Assembly: GCA_021811185.1 (NCBI GenBank)
Contig: JAJZPL010000001.1
Span: forward strand, 124,001 to 188,000
Source of the DNA: a bacterium
GTDB taxonomy: Bacteria > Elusimicrobiota > Elusimicrobia > Elusimicrobiales > UBA9959
Direction: 5' to 3'
Length of the DNA: 64,000 nt
Numbering within the stretch: the first letter of the stretch is position 1; every line of letters starts with the position of its first letter. The translations under genes were made by a program, and so were the position numbers. A model generated the notes under the pieces. That model saw only the letters and a list, made by a program, of their open reading frames with translations. It ran no database searches and was not told the origin of the DNA. Positions 1 to 9,200 of the stretch are shown in pieces.

Positions 1-786
1 CCCGGCAGTTATTTTCAGCTGAAAATAGGCGGTTTCGGGATCTATTTTAAATCGGACCAAAATGGTATCATTCCGGTTCTGAGAAGGCGTTATGGCAGGT
101 TCTCCGGCGCTGGCGGGGCGGATTTCCGGTTCGAGGTTTCTGAGGCCCCGGGCAGGCGGGAACCGTTCAAGCCGGCTATAATTCCGGCCAGGGATTCGCT
201 TGTGGTTAAGCGGGGGGACTTCAGGGCGGAGCTGGACCTACGCACCGGCAAAGGAACTCTTGAAGCCGCGCCTACGGAGCAGTGCCTGGACGCTTTCCTG
301 AGGTCTTTTTTAAGCGCCCGGCTGCTGGCTTCGGGCGGCCTGATGCTGCACTCGGCGGGCATAGTGAAGAAAGGTTGCGCCTACCTGTTCCTGGGCAAGT
401 CCGGGGCGGGGAAATCCACCCTGTCGAAACTGGCGGCGGCGGGCGGGGCCGAAGTTATAAGCGACGAGATCAATTTACTCAGGCCCGGCAAAGGCGGGTT
501 CCGGGTTTACGGTTCGCCTTTCTGGGGGGAAATGCGGGCGGATGGCAGGCCCGGGAGCTGGCCGCTGGGCGGGATCGTCCTGCTGAAGAAGGCCAAGGCG
601 AACCGCGTCCTGCCCTGTTCAAAGCCGGCGGCGCTGAAACTCCTGCTCAGGTGCCTGCTGAATTTCGACAAGAGCCCGGGTACGGCGGAGCGCGTTCTGG
701 AAAATTCGTTCAGCCTGCTTGGCGGGGTAAAGTTTTCCGGCCTTGAATTCACCAAGACCGGCGCCGGTTTCCTGGAGCTTATATGA
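1..786 (+). CDS. HPr kinase-like P-loop protein of a peptide-modification cluster (5' end outside window)
   Basis: The reading frame is open from base 1, so the true start lies upstream; 261 codons are visible. The protein carries a Walker A loop GKSGAGKST (bases about 394-420), followed by ISDEINLL, which fits the HprK-type Walker B/Asp region, and GSPFWGEM, the Pf-G motif common in HprK-related proteins beside PqqD and radical SAM genes. The region before the P-loop resembles the small N-terminal domain of those proteins, not the N-terminal domain of real HPr kinase. A genuine hprK lies at 38561, so this is a paralogue with another job. It overlaps the PqqD gene by 4 bases (ATGA), indicating translational coupling. 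Kinase or ATPase activity on the peptide or a cofactor is inference; families of this type are known from cassettes such as ScmC in SynChlorMet-like clusters. Confidence 0.8.
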   Translation, partial: PGSYFQLKIGGFGIYFKSDQNGIIPVLRRRYGRFSGAGGADFRFEVSEAPGRREPFKPAIIPARDSLVVKRGDFRAELDLRTGKGTLEAAPTEQCLDAFLRSFLSARLLASGGLMLHSAGIVKKGCAYLFLGKSGAGKSTLSKLAAAGGAEVISDEINLLRPGKGGFRVYGSPFWGEMRADGRPGSWPLGGIVLLKKAKANRVLPCSKPAALKLLLRCLLNFDKSPGTAERVLENSFSLLGGVKFSGLEFTKTGAGFLELI

Positions 787-1037
787 AAACGGGGATAAAA
801 AAAGGGCTGGCTTACCGGCGCATAGCCGATGAAATGTTCGTAGTGGATCCGCAGCGCGCCGAACTGCACGAACTTAACGGCCCGGCGGCCCTTATCTGGG
901 AGTGCCTGGCCTCCGGGAAGGGCGAAGCCGGCATCCTGGCGGCGCTCACCGCGGAATTCGAAGTGACCGAAAAAGAAGCCCGCGCCGATGTTGCGGACTT
1001 CCTGAAAGAACTGGCCCAGGCCGGCCTGCTGGAGTGA
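783..1037 (+). CDS. PqqD family peptide-modification chaperone
   Basis: An 84-residue protein with the layout of a PqqD/RiPP recognition element: an N-terminal beta hairpin (YRRIADEMFVVDP), the conserved LHELNGPAALIWECL stretch, then helices rich in Glu and Ala (EVTEKEARADVADFLKEL) and a closing GLLE. PqqD-like proteins bind the leader of a ribosomal peptide and present it to a radical SAM enzyme; both partners are encoded just downstream. GGAG sits 5 bases before the ATG, and the start overlaps the stop of the preceding gene. Length is typical for a stand-alone PqqD (about 80-95 residues). The assignment is by motif and context, and family membership is fairly secure. Confidence 0.88.
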   Translation: MKTGIKKGLAYRRIADEMFVVDPQRAELHELNGPAALIWECLASGKGEAGILAALTAEFEVTEKEARADVADFLKELAQAGLLE

Positions 1038-1057
1038 AGATATCGGGAGCTATTCTA

Positions 1058-1195
1058 ATGAAAAAGAAAAAACCGTATACTAAACCGTCCCTCAAAACGG
1101 AAAAAGTTTTCGAGACCGCCGCCCTTGCCTGCGGCAAGTGCCAGACCGGGCCCACTAACCAGCTGGCCTGCAAGACTCTCAGGAAGAAGTCTTAA
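1058..1195 (+). CDS. candidate RiPP precursor peptide, 45 residues, three cysteines
   Basis: This short gene starts at an ATG 8 bases after GGGAG and ends with TAA. The peptide opens with a Lys-rich stretch (MKKKKPYTKPSLKTEK), then VFETAALACGKC and a Gly/Thr/Asn/Gln segment with Cys residues at 25, 28 and 38. A basic leader with a KPY/KP motif and a FET-ALAC element, followed by a Cys-containing core, is a common layout for precursors next to PqqD and SPASM genes. Position supports it: it lies between the PqqD gene and a peptidase, with the radical SAM enzyme next. The likely core is the last 20 or so residues; probable chemistry is thioether or other Cys crosslinking, but that is inference. 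I do not recognise a named family. Confidence 0.75.
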   Translation: MKKKKPYTKPSLKTEKVFETAALACGKCQTGPTNQLACKTLRKKS

Positions 1196-1199
1196 TTCC

Positions 1200-1547
1200 A
1201 TGCCCGAGGCTTTCCGTCTAGAGGGTTCCAGCATGCGCCCGGTCTTTGAACCGGGCCAGGTCGTGCTGGTGGACGCCATACGTCCTGAACCTTCCGCTGT
1301 AGGCTTGAAGAAAGGCGACTGCGCCGTGTATTCCTACCAGGGCCGCACCCTGCTGCATCGGGTGGTCCGGGCCGGCCCCGGCGGGGTCTGGTTCGCCGAC
1401 GACGCCGGCCGCATAGCCCCTCACCTGGTGGGCTGGGAACTGGTGCGCGGCCGGGTGGTGGGCGGCAATTTCCTTTCCCGCGGTTTTTGCGGCCTGGTCT
1501 ATTCCGGGCTGCGCCGTGCCGTCTCCCGGGCCTTTCTCGATGTCTGA
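1200..1547 (+). CDS. small S24/S26-type serine peptidase in the RiPP operon
   Basis: A 115-residue protein taken from the ATG at 1200, directly after the precursor stop; a longer in-frame reading would run through the precursor gene and is rejected. LEGSSMRPVFEPGQVVLVD is the classic signal-peptidase/LexA box with the nucleophilic Ser before Met. The second box KKGDCAVYSY...LLHRVV has His where bacterial LepB has Lys (compare IKRVV in LepB at 48927), as in SipW and archaeal/ER-type signal peptidases. No transmembrane helix is visible, so it is probably soluble. The neighbours suggest it trims the modified peptide; alternatively it could cleave a regulator. It overlaps the next gene by 8 bases. 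AGGAAG at 1181 is a weak, distant ribosome-binding site. Confidence 0.8.
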   Translation: MPEAFRLEGSSMRPVFEPGQVVLVDAIRPEPSAVGLKKGDCAVYSYQGRTLLHRVVRAGPGGVWFADDAGRIAPHLVGWELVRGRVVGGNFLSRGFCGLVYSGLRRAVSRAFLDV

Positions 1548-2637
1548 CTCGCCTTCCGCCAGGCTTAACTCCCTTACTCTCGCCGGGAATATTCCCGTGG
1601 CCGTGACCCTGGAACTTACGCGGCGCTGCCCGCTAAACTGCCTGCACTGTTATTTGCCGGAGACCCGGGGCCGGGCTAAGGCCGGGCGCGAGCTCACGAC
1701 CGCGCAATGGGAGAACATCATTTCCCAGTTGGCCGGCGCCGGCGCCCTTTACGCGGTTTTTACCGGCGGGGAGCCCCTGCTGAGGCCGGACCTCGCCAGG
1801 CTGTGCCGCTTCGCCACGGGGGTGAACCTGGACGTGCGGGTATTTTCTACCGGGCTGGGGCTGACGCCGGCCCTGGCGGCGGAATTCGGGAAGGCCGGGG
1901 TTTCCGCTTTCGAACTGAGTTTTTACGGCAGGCCCGCTACTCACGACGCGGTTACCGGGGTTAAAGGTTCTTTCACGCGCAGTCTGGCCTCGGCCAGGGC
2001 GCTGAAAAAAGCGGGCGTAAAAGTGAAGTTTAAAACCCCGCTGATGAAGCTGAATTTGCCGCAAGCCGGCTGGCTTAAGGCACTGGCGGCGCGCGAAGGC
2101 TTCGAAATTTCCTTCGACCCGGTAATAACCGCCGCCAACGACGGGAATAAGGCTGCCCTTGCGCAGCGCCTGACGGGCAGGAGTCTCGCAAAAGCCGCGG
2201 AACTGGCCGGTCCAGCCGCCGCTTCCGCGCAATTCACTCCGCCGGCCTCCGGCCGACCCGGCCCGGAGCCAGATTTCTTATGCGGCGCCGGGCGCAACGT
2301 GTGCGCGGTAGGCGCGGGAGGCGAACTTTATCCCTGTCTCCAGCTCCAGGTCGAACTGGGAGACCTTGCGCGCAAGAAATTCGCGGCGATCTGGCGGGCT
2401 TCGGCCTGGCTTAAAAGATGGCGTTCGGCGGGGCTTAAAGACCTTAAAGGCTGCGCCGGCTGCGCCCACATCGATTTCTGCAGCCGCTGTCCCGGGGTCA
2501 GCCTGCTGGAGGAGGGTGACCTGTTCGCCCCTAATAAGCCGGCCTGCGAAATGGCGAAGATACAGAAAAAACTGCGCGGCAGGACGCGGCAGCCGTCCGC
2601 GGCTCCTGTATCCCATATTACCCATGCCGCCCCTTGA
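1540..2637 (+). CDS. radical SAM/SPASM peptide-modifying enzyme
   Basis: A 365-residue radical SAM protein starting at ATG 1540; a GTG at 1516 would add eight residues. The Fe-S motif CPLNCLHC gives Cys30, Cys34 and Cys37 of CxxxCxxC, and FTGGEPLL supplies the GGE SAM-binding motif. The C-terminal third is a SPASM domain with many cysteines: FLCGAG, VCAVGAGGELYPC, GCAGCAHIDFCSRCPG and PACEMA, which would hold one or two auxiliary 4Fe-4S clusters. Enzymes with this architecture install thioether, C-C or epimer modifications in ribosomal peptides. With the precursor, chaperone and peptidase upstream it completes a small maturation operon. A consensus promoter for the next operon overlaps its stop codon. 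The exact modification cannot be read from sequence. Confidence 0.92.
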   Translation: MSDSPSARLNSLTLAGNIPVAVTLELTRRCPLNCLHCYLPETRGRAKAGRELTTAQWENIISQLAGAGALYAVFTGGEPLLRPDLARLCRFATGVNLDVRVFSTGLGLTPALAAEFGKAGVSAFELSFYGRPATHDAVTGVKGSFTRSLASARALKKAGVKVKFKTPLMKLNLPQAGWLKALAAREGFEISFDPVITAANDGNKAALAQRLTGRSLAKAAELAGPAAASAQFTPPASGRPGPEPDFLCGAGRNVCAVGAGGELYPCLQLQVELGDLARKKFAAIWRASAWLKRWRSAGLKDLKGCAGCAHIDFCSRCPGVSLLEEGDLFAPNKPACEMAKIQKKLRGRTRQPSAAPVSHITHAAP

Positions 2638-2661
2638 CTGCGGGAATAGGCCTGCTATAAT
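2634..2661 (+). promoter_or_regulatory. near-consensus sigma-70 promoter for the Rrf2/giant-protein operon
   Basis: TTGACT (2634-2639) and TATAAT (2656-2661) are separated by 16 bases, five of six and six of six matches to consensus. The -35 box overlaps the TGA of the radical SAM gene. Transcription would begin near 2668, giving a leader of about 120 bases before the Rrf2 gene. Confidence 0.8.
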
Positions 2662-2671
2662 ACTCATATAG

Positions 2672-2707
2672 ATGACGGCAGGGTAGTAGGCGCCGGTCAT
2701 TTTTTTT
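2672..2707 (+). terminator. terminator-like hairpin with T-tract in the operon leader
   Basis: ATGACGGC (2672-2679) pairs with GCC-G-GTCAT (2692-2700), leaving one bulged G and a 12-base loop; T runs to 2707. The hairpin begins only a few bases after the predicted transcription start. It may terminate read-through from the RiPP operon, attenuate transcripts from the 2634 promoter, or both. The stem is moderate, so efficiency is uncertain. Confidence 0.6.
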
Positions 2708-2711
2708 GGGT

Positions 2712-2762
2712 AGCCATCGGATGATAATTGTCCGATGGCTGTTGGTCACTGGGAAAATTCCC
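2712..2762. promoter_or_regulatory. two inverted repeats before the Rrf2 gene (possible operators)
   Basis: AGCCATCGGA (2712-2721) and TCCGATGGCT (2731-2740) form a perfect 10-base inverted repeat with a 9-base spacer and no T-tract after it. A second dyad, GGGAA-AA-TTCCC, lies at 2751-2762. They sit between the promoter and the regulator gene. They could be binding sites for that regulator or an RNA hairpin in the leader; sequence alone does not decide. Confidence 0.5.
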
Positions 2763-2790
2763 GGAAATTTGTTTTTCTCCGGCATTAATT

Positions 2791-3201
2791 ATGAAAATGA
2801 ACCGCACCTTAGCCTATGGCTTGGCTTGCCTGCACTACCTGGGGCAGAACAACGGCGGCAGCTGGAACCAGGTGGCCGACATTTCGCGCTTCCAGGGTTT
2901 GCCCGCGCCTTATTGCAACAAGGTGCTGCAGGCTTTGGTGCACGCTGGCTACGTGGAGTCGCAGAAGGGGAAGGGCTACCGGCTGCGCAAGGACCTGGAC
3001 GATATCAGCGTGTGGGGCCTGATGGAGGCGTTCACTTTTAACGGCGCGCCCGAGTCCGAGCGGGAGGAGATCCCCGGAAGGCTTTATAAAAAACTGCGCG
3101 AAGAGGTAAACCACTGGCTGGTGGGCCTAAGCGTGCAGGACATCGTGGAGATGATGAAAGAGGAAGAGTCGCATAAAGCCGAAAGGCCGGCGGAGGAATA
3201 G
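2791..3201 (+). CDS. Rrf2 family transcriptional regulator
   Basis: A 136-residue protein beginning MKMNRTLAYGLACLHYL, the typical N-terminal helix of Rrf2 winged-helix regulators, followed by the helix-turn-helix (VADISRFQGLPAPYCNKVLQ) and the wing (GYVESQKGKGYRLRKDLDDI). Rrf2 members such as IscR and NsrR bind Fe-S clusters through three clustered cysteines after residue 90; none is present here (only two Cys, both in the N-terminal half), so it probably does not bind such a cluster. The start is set by homology, since upstream in-frame codons add a non-conserved extension and no strong ribosome-binding site is visible. It is the first gene of the giant-protein operon and may control the operon and itself. 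Confidence 0.85.
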   Translation: MKMNRTLAYGLACLHYLGQNNGGSWNQVADISRFQGLPAPYCNKVLQALVHAGYVESQKGKGYRLRKDLDDISVWGLMEAFTFNGAPESEREEIPGRLYKKLREEVNHWLVGLSVQDIVEMMKEEESHKAERPAEE

Positions 3202-3204
3202 TTG
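3192..3204 (+). promoter_or_regulatory. ribosome-binding site selecting a TTG start
   Basis: GGAGG (3192-3196) lies inside the end of the Rrf2 gene, 5 bases before TTG at 3202, which immediately follows the Rrf2 TAG. The alternative ATG at 3229 has only GGAG at 3208-3211, 17 bases away. Both starts keep the signal peptide intact. Confidence 0.6.
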
Positions 3205-6200
3205 GCCGGAGATATCGATTTTAAGATCATGAAACTCTGGAAGGCTGAAAAAACAGGAGCGGCAGCCCGCGGCGCAAGCCGGGGGACTTTCTCCTTTGCT
3301 CGGGCCGGGCGGCTGTTCTTGCTGCTGGGCTTATGCCTGCTCCCTTCCTCCCTGCGCGCGGAGACAGCCATAAGGACGGTGGAATATAACCTGGGCGGCA
3401 GGTACAGCACCACCGCCCAGACTTCCGGGGTGCAGTTCAATTTCCCGTCGCAGGTGGTAAAACTGCCCGAGAACTCAAAGGTGATCCGCAGCGCCTGGCT
3501 GGAATTCGAGGGCTTGGCCGTTTCCGCCGCCAACGTCAACCCGCTCGTCATCTATTTCGACGCCGCCGCCACTCCCAGCACCGCCCGTTTCACCTCCGGG
3601 TCCTATACCGTAAACTCCGGCGAGTCCGTTAAACTTTTCGCCAGGGCCGACGTAACTTCCGTGTTTACTGCCCAGCTTGCAAACCTGGCGGCCGGCGTCA
3701 CTTTCGCCGGCGGCGTAAAGATCACCGGGCCCACCAGCAACATGCACACCATGAAGCTGTACGTCACCTACGAGTACGACGACCAGTCGCCCACGCAGGT
3801 AAAGACCGTAAGGTTCCCGCTCTATTCCGACTATACCAACCAAATCGCCGCCTACACCGCGCAGCGCGCCGCCGGGACCAGCCCCTTGCAGTACTTGGCC
3901 GACCCCGCCGATACTACCGGGTTCGTCCTGAAGCAGCAGTGGTTCGAGATCCGCGGCTACCGGCAGACGGTGGGCACCACCGCGGGCAGCATCAACGTGA
4001 ACATCGGCGGCGGGACCAGCGAGCCCACGATGGGCATGGATAGTTCGCTAAGGGACTCCTACGACGTTAAATACCTGACCAATTCGGATATAGTGCCGGG
4101 CTTCTCCACAGGCACCGTGCAGACGGTGAACGTGGTGACCACCATAAACCCCATGAATACCCTGAGCGGCGAAGTGGTGCTCACCTACGAATTTTCCAAC
4201 GCCTCACCGGTGAAGACCAGGACCATAAGGCAGTTCCTGGGGCAGGGCCTGGCCGCCGGGGCCGCCAGCGCCGTTTCCACCGCCGGGCTCTTCCTGCGCG
4301 AGGAGGGGATCGCCCTGAAGCGGGTCTATGCCCAGGTTATGGGGACGTATAACAGCACTACGGCCGGCAACCTGACCATTGCCTCCAATATCGGCGCCAG
4401 CGCGGTAACCTCCAGGAGTTACGCCGAGGTCGCCACCTCGGTGCAGGTCTCCGGGTTCCAGTTCTTCCACGACATGAGCTCCGCCATGGACGGCTGGACC
4501 GACGGGGAAGTCGTTTCCTCCACTATCACGGTCCCGACCAGCGCCGGCGGCCCCGCTATAGAACTGATCGTGACTTACGATTACACCAACGGCGCGGCGC
4601 ATACCGGCGCCTACCAGGTGCTGGCCGGCCTGGACACCCTGGCCTCCGGCACCACCTACGCTTATCCCTTCACCTATTATCTCCCCGAACTGGACGGCGC
4701 CAGGACCATCCGCTCCGGCTATGTCACGGCCGACGCCATCCTGGGGGCGGCTACCGCCAACTTCACCACTTCCGTCAACTTCAACGGAAACGGGGCGCAG
4801 ACGGTTACCCACAGGACCGCAAGCGACGCGGCCACCGTTAACACGCTATACGGGAACACTTCGCAATTCTCCTCCGCCGTCACGGCCGGCAATGTCACGG
4901 TCAATTACGGCATAAGCTCCACCGGCGGTTCCCTGGGCGGGCAGGCCGGGGTGGTCTATACCTTCGTCCCGGTGCCGAAAATGCCGGACAGCCCGGCCCA
5001 GTACGCCAACGGCTCCGCGCTGGCGCAGGGGGCCTGGACCAACGCGCGCACCATAACTTTCGAGGGCGTGCTGGCCAGTTCCATGAACGCGGACAACCTG
5101 CACCTGGTCACCGAAGTAAAGCCGGCCGCTTCGGTTTTCGACGGGGTGGCTCTCTCCACCAGCCTGGTAAACGTTTATTCTGGCGCGCCGCTTACGGTAA
5201 GCCTTGACCAGACCGGCCTGACTTCCGGCACGCAGTACAAGTGGCAGCTCTCGGCCTTAGGCGACGGCGGGCGCACGGCCTGGAAGGCCTTCGGGGCCTC
5301 CGATCCGGATTTCGGCGTGGACTATTCCAGCCCTCCCGCCCCGGCCATGGCCGCCATCCTGCCGGTAAATAACGCCAACCTCAACAACGGCTCCCCGGCG
5401 CTGAGCTGGGAAGCGGTCGCCGACATCGACGGCTCGGGCCTGAAGAATTACGAGGTGCAGGTGGCGACCGCGGCCGACTTTACCACCGTTACTTTCAGCT
5501 CCGCCCCGCTGGCCGCGGCGGCTGCGCCTTCCGGTCTCGCTCAGAACCCGTATTTCTGGCGCGTGCGCGCGCTGGACAACGCCGGCAATACCGGGCTGTG
5601 GTCGGCCGCGCGCGCTTTCAGGGTGGACCTTTCCACACCTGTCATCACCGGCAGGATGGGGACCGGGGACCAGGTCTGGCGCAATACCAACAACGGGCTT
5701 TATAACGTGGACTTCGACGACGCGGGCGGTTCGCTCATCTCCAAGTTCCAGGTGCGCGCCACCTCCGGTACGGGTCAGACCGGCACGGATTTCAGCGGCG
5801 GCTGGGTGGACGCGGCGCTTAACGTGAACGCCACTTATTATTATGCCGATTGGGCCCTGCCCGCCGGGTTCTGGACCAGCCTCGCCAGCTGGACCACCAA
5901 CTATATCTCGGTGCGGGCCGTGGATTATTCCTCCAATACGGTCACCCTTTCGGACGCTTTTATAGTCCTTAAGGATACCGCGCCCCCCGGTTTTGCCAAC
6001 GGCGAAGCGGGCGGCGATCTGGCCTGGCGCAATACCGGCAGGAACTACAACGTGGATTTCGCCGATCCCTTTTCCAGGCTTGCCGGCGCGGCTTACGCGG
6101 CGCGGACCGCGCCCGGCGGGGCGGGGGCCATGCAGGTTTCCACCACCGCCATCCCCGGGGTGGGCGGCGCCTCGTATACCGCCGACTGGGCGGTGAACTT

Positions 6201-9200
6201 CGCCGGGCTCGCAGGCGACTCTACGAACTATATCTCGATCGAGCTTTACGATATAGCCGGGAATACCACCACCATCACCGACGCGTTCAAAGTGCTTAAA
6301 GACACCACGCCCCCGGCTTATGCCAACGGCGAGGCCGGAGGCGACCTGACCTGGCGCAATACCGGCAGGAATTACAATTTCGATTTTTCCGACGGCGCCT
6401 CCCGCCTGGCCGGGGCCAAGTACGCGGCGCGCGCCAATCCCGGCGGGAACCCGCCGGTACTGGTAGCCTCCACCACCATAGCCGGGGTGACCGGCGCCGC
6501 CTACACCGCGGATTGGCCCGTGGATTTCGCGAACCTGGGCGGCGACAATACCAACTATATCAGCGTGGAATTCTACGACGTGGCCGGCAATACCGTCAGC
6601 GTGGTGGACGCTTTCCGGGTGCTAAAAGACACTACGCCGCCCGCGGTGCCGGCGCCGCTCGCCCCTGCCGCCGGTTCTAAGACCAATTCGGCCTACCTGG
6701 CTTTCGACTGGGGAGACGCCGCGGATAACGCTTCCCGGACGGCTAATTATCTGCTGCAGTTGGCCACCTCCACCGATTTCGCCACGATCACCTACTCCAG
6801 CCAGCCCGCGATCTCCGCGGCCTATATCCCGCTGGCCGCGCAGAACACCTATTACTGGCGCGTGGCTTCCAGCGACACGGCCGGCAACCTGTCGGCGTTC
6901 AGCGCATATCGCTCCATCCTGGTGGACCTGTCCTCCCCGACGATAACGGACGGCCAGGCCGGCGACACGAAGTGGCGCAACGCCAATAACGGGCTTTACA
7001 ATGTGACCTTCGCGGACGCCGGCGGGTCTCTCCTGTCGTATTTCCAGATAAAGGTCACCTCCGGCCCCTCGCAGACCGGCACGCTGATCTCCGACTGGAC
7101 CACCGTCGCGGCCGGCATCAACGCCGCCGCCTACGCCTCGGCCTGGTCCCTGCCGACGGCGGTCTGGAACGCCATCGACAGCGGCACCACCGGCTACGTC
7201 AGCGTGCGCGTTTTCGATAACGTCGGTAATTCCTCCACTTCCGTCAACGACCTGTTCTACGTGCTTAAGGATACCGTGCCGGTCGTTATCACCGACGCGC
7301 AGGCCGGTGACGACGCCTGGCGCAACTCCGATCCGGGCGGTATATATAACGTCGCTTTCGCCGACGCCGGCGGCTCCAAGCTGGACAGCATCCAGTACAC
7401 GGCTTGGACCGGCCCCGGCCAGACCGGCGCGAAAAAAATAGATTGGACCTTCATCTCTTCGGGCCCGGCCAACCTTTCTTCCTACCCCGGCCCTTGGGGG
7501 ATCTCCGCTTCTTCCTGGCCGGCGCTGGCCGAAGGAATAAATTATATTTCCGTGCGCGCCTGGGACGTGGCCGGCGCCACCACCGCGCTGAACGACGTAT
7601 TCTACGTTAACAAAGACACTACCGCGCCTTACGCGCAGAACCTCCAGGCCGGCGGCGACGCCGCCTGGCAGAAAGACCCGGGCAAACTTTACGACGTGAA
7701 TTTCTTCGATAACGGCGGTTCGCTGCTTAATACCGTGGAGTATTCCGTGTGGTCGGCTCCCGGGCGCACCGGCACGCTGCGCAAGGACTGGAGCCCTATA
7801 GTGGGCGCGCCGCTGGGCGCGGCCTCGTATACTACCGACTGGCCCGTGGACTTCGCGGCGCTGGAGGAAGGCCAGGCGACCAACTACGTTTCCGTCCGCT
7901 TTACCGACCTGGCCGGCAACACCTCCACTTATGCCGACGCTTTCTATATCAGCAAAGATAAAACGCTGCCCGTCATAGTGGACAACCAGTTCGGCGACGA
8001 TAACTGGCGCAGCTCCTCCGGCACGGCCTACAACGTGGACTTTAACGACGCCGGCGGTTCGCTCGTTTCCAGCTTCGAACTGAAGATAACGACCGGGCCC
8101 GGCCAGACCGGCGCCGTGGTGCAGGACTGGGCCGTGCAGGCGGGGGGAATAAACCTGGCCTCCTATACCGCCGACTGGAAGCTTACCCAGGCGCAATGGG
8201 ACGCCCTGCCCCCCGGCATCTCCTACGTCTCGGCGCGCGTCAACGACAACGCCGCCAACCAGCAGGAGAAGGACGACGCCTTCTATATCCTCAAGGATAC
8301 TTCCGTCCCGTCCATTACGGATAACCAGGGCGGGGATTCCAGCTGGCGCGATTCCAATTCCGGGTCCTATAACGTGGATTTCGCCGACGACGGCGGTTCG
8401 CTGCTGGATAAGCTCCAGGTAAAGGTCACAACCGGGCCGGCCCAGACCGGCACGCTGGTAACGGATTGGACCGACGCCGTTACCGGTATTAACGCGGCCT
8501 CGTACGCGGCCGACTGGCAGCTGCCCGACCCGGTATGGGACCTGCTGCGTTCCGGCACCAATTACGTGTCCGTCCGCGTAATGGACTACGCCGGTTCCAC
8601 CGTCGCCCTTTCAGACGTGTTCTTCGTGCTCAAGGATACTTCCACCCCCGTCATTACGGATAACCAGGCCGGGGACGATACCTGGCGGCGTTTCGGCGGC
8701 ACCGTCTATAACCTGGATTTCAAGGACACCGATTCCGGCCTGGCTTCAGCCGGCTACGAAGTCTGGTCGGGCCCCAGCCGTACAGGTTCCAACACCATCC
8801 CGCTCACCGCTATCCCCGGCGCGACGGGCGCGGCCTATACCGCGGACTGGGCGGTGGACTTCAACCTGCTCGCCCAGGGCACGAATTACGTTACGGTGAC
8901 GGCGGTGGACAACCTCGGACATACCGCCACCCAGGAAGACGCCTTCTACGTGCTGAAAGATAACGTCTCCCCGTCGATAACCAATAACCAGGCCGGCGAC
9001 GATACCTGGCGCAAGGCCGATCCGGGCGCCGTCTATAACGTGGATTTCGGCGACCTGACCGCCGGCCTCACCACCGCGCAGTACCGCATAACTTCCCTGC
9101 CCGGGCAGGCCGGCGCGGTGATAAAAGACTGGACCAATATTTTTTCCGATGCGGCCGGCGTGCCTGCCTACACGGCGAACTGGGGGGTGGACTTCCCCGC

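Noticed and set aside
902-1057. In-frame upstream extension of the precursor peptide
   Set aside because: It lies wholly over the PqqD gene in another frame; the ATG at 1058 has GGGAG at the right distance.
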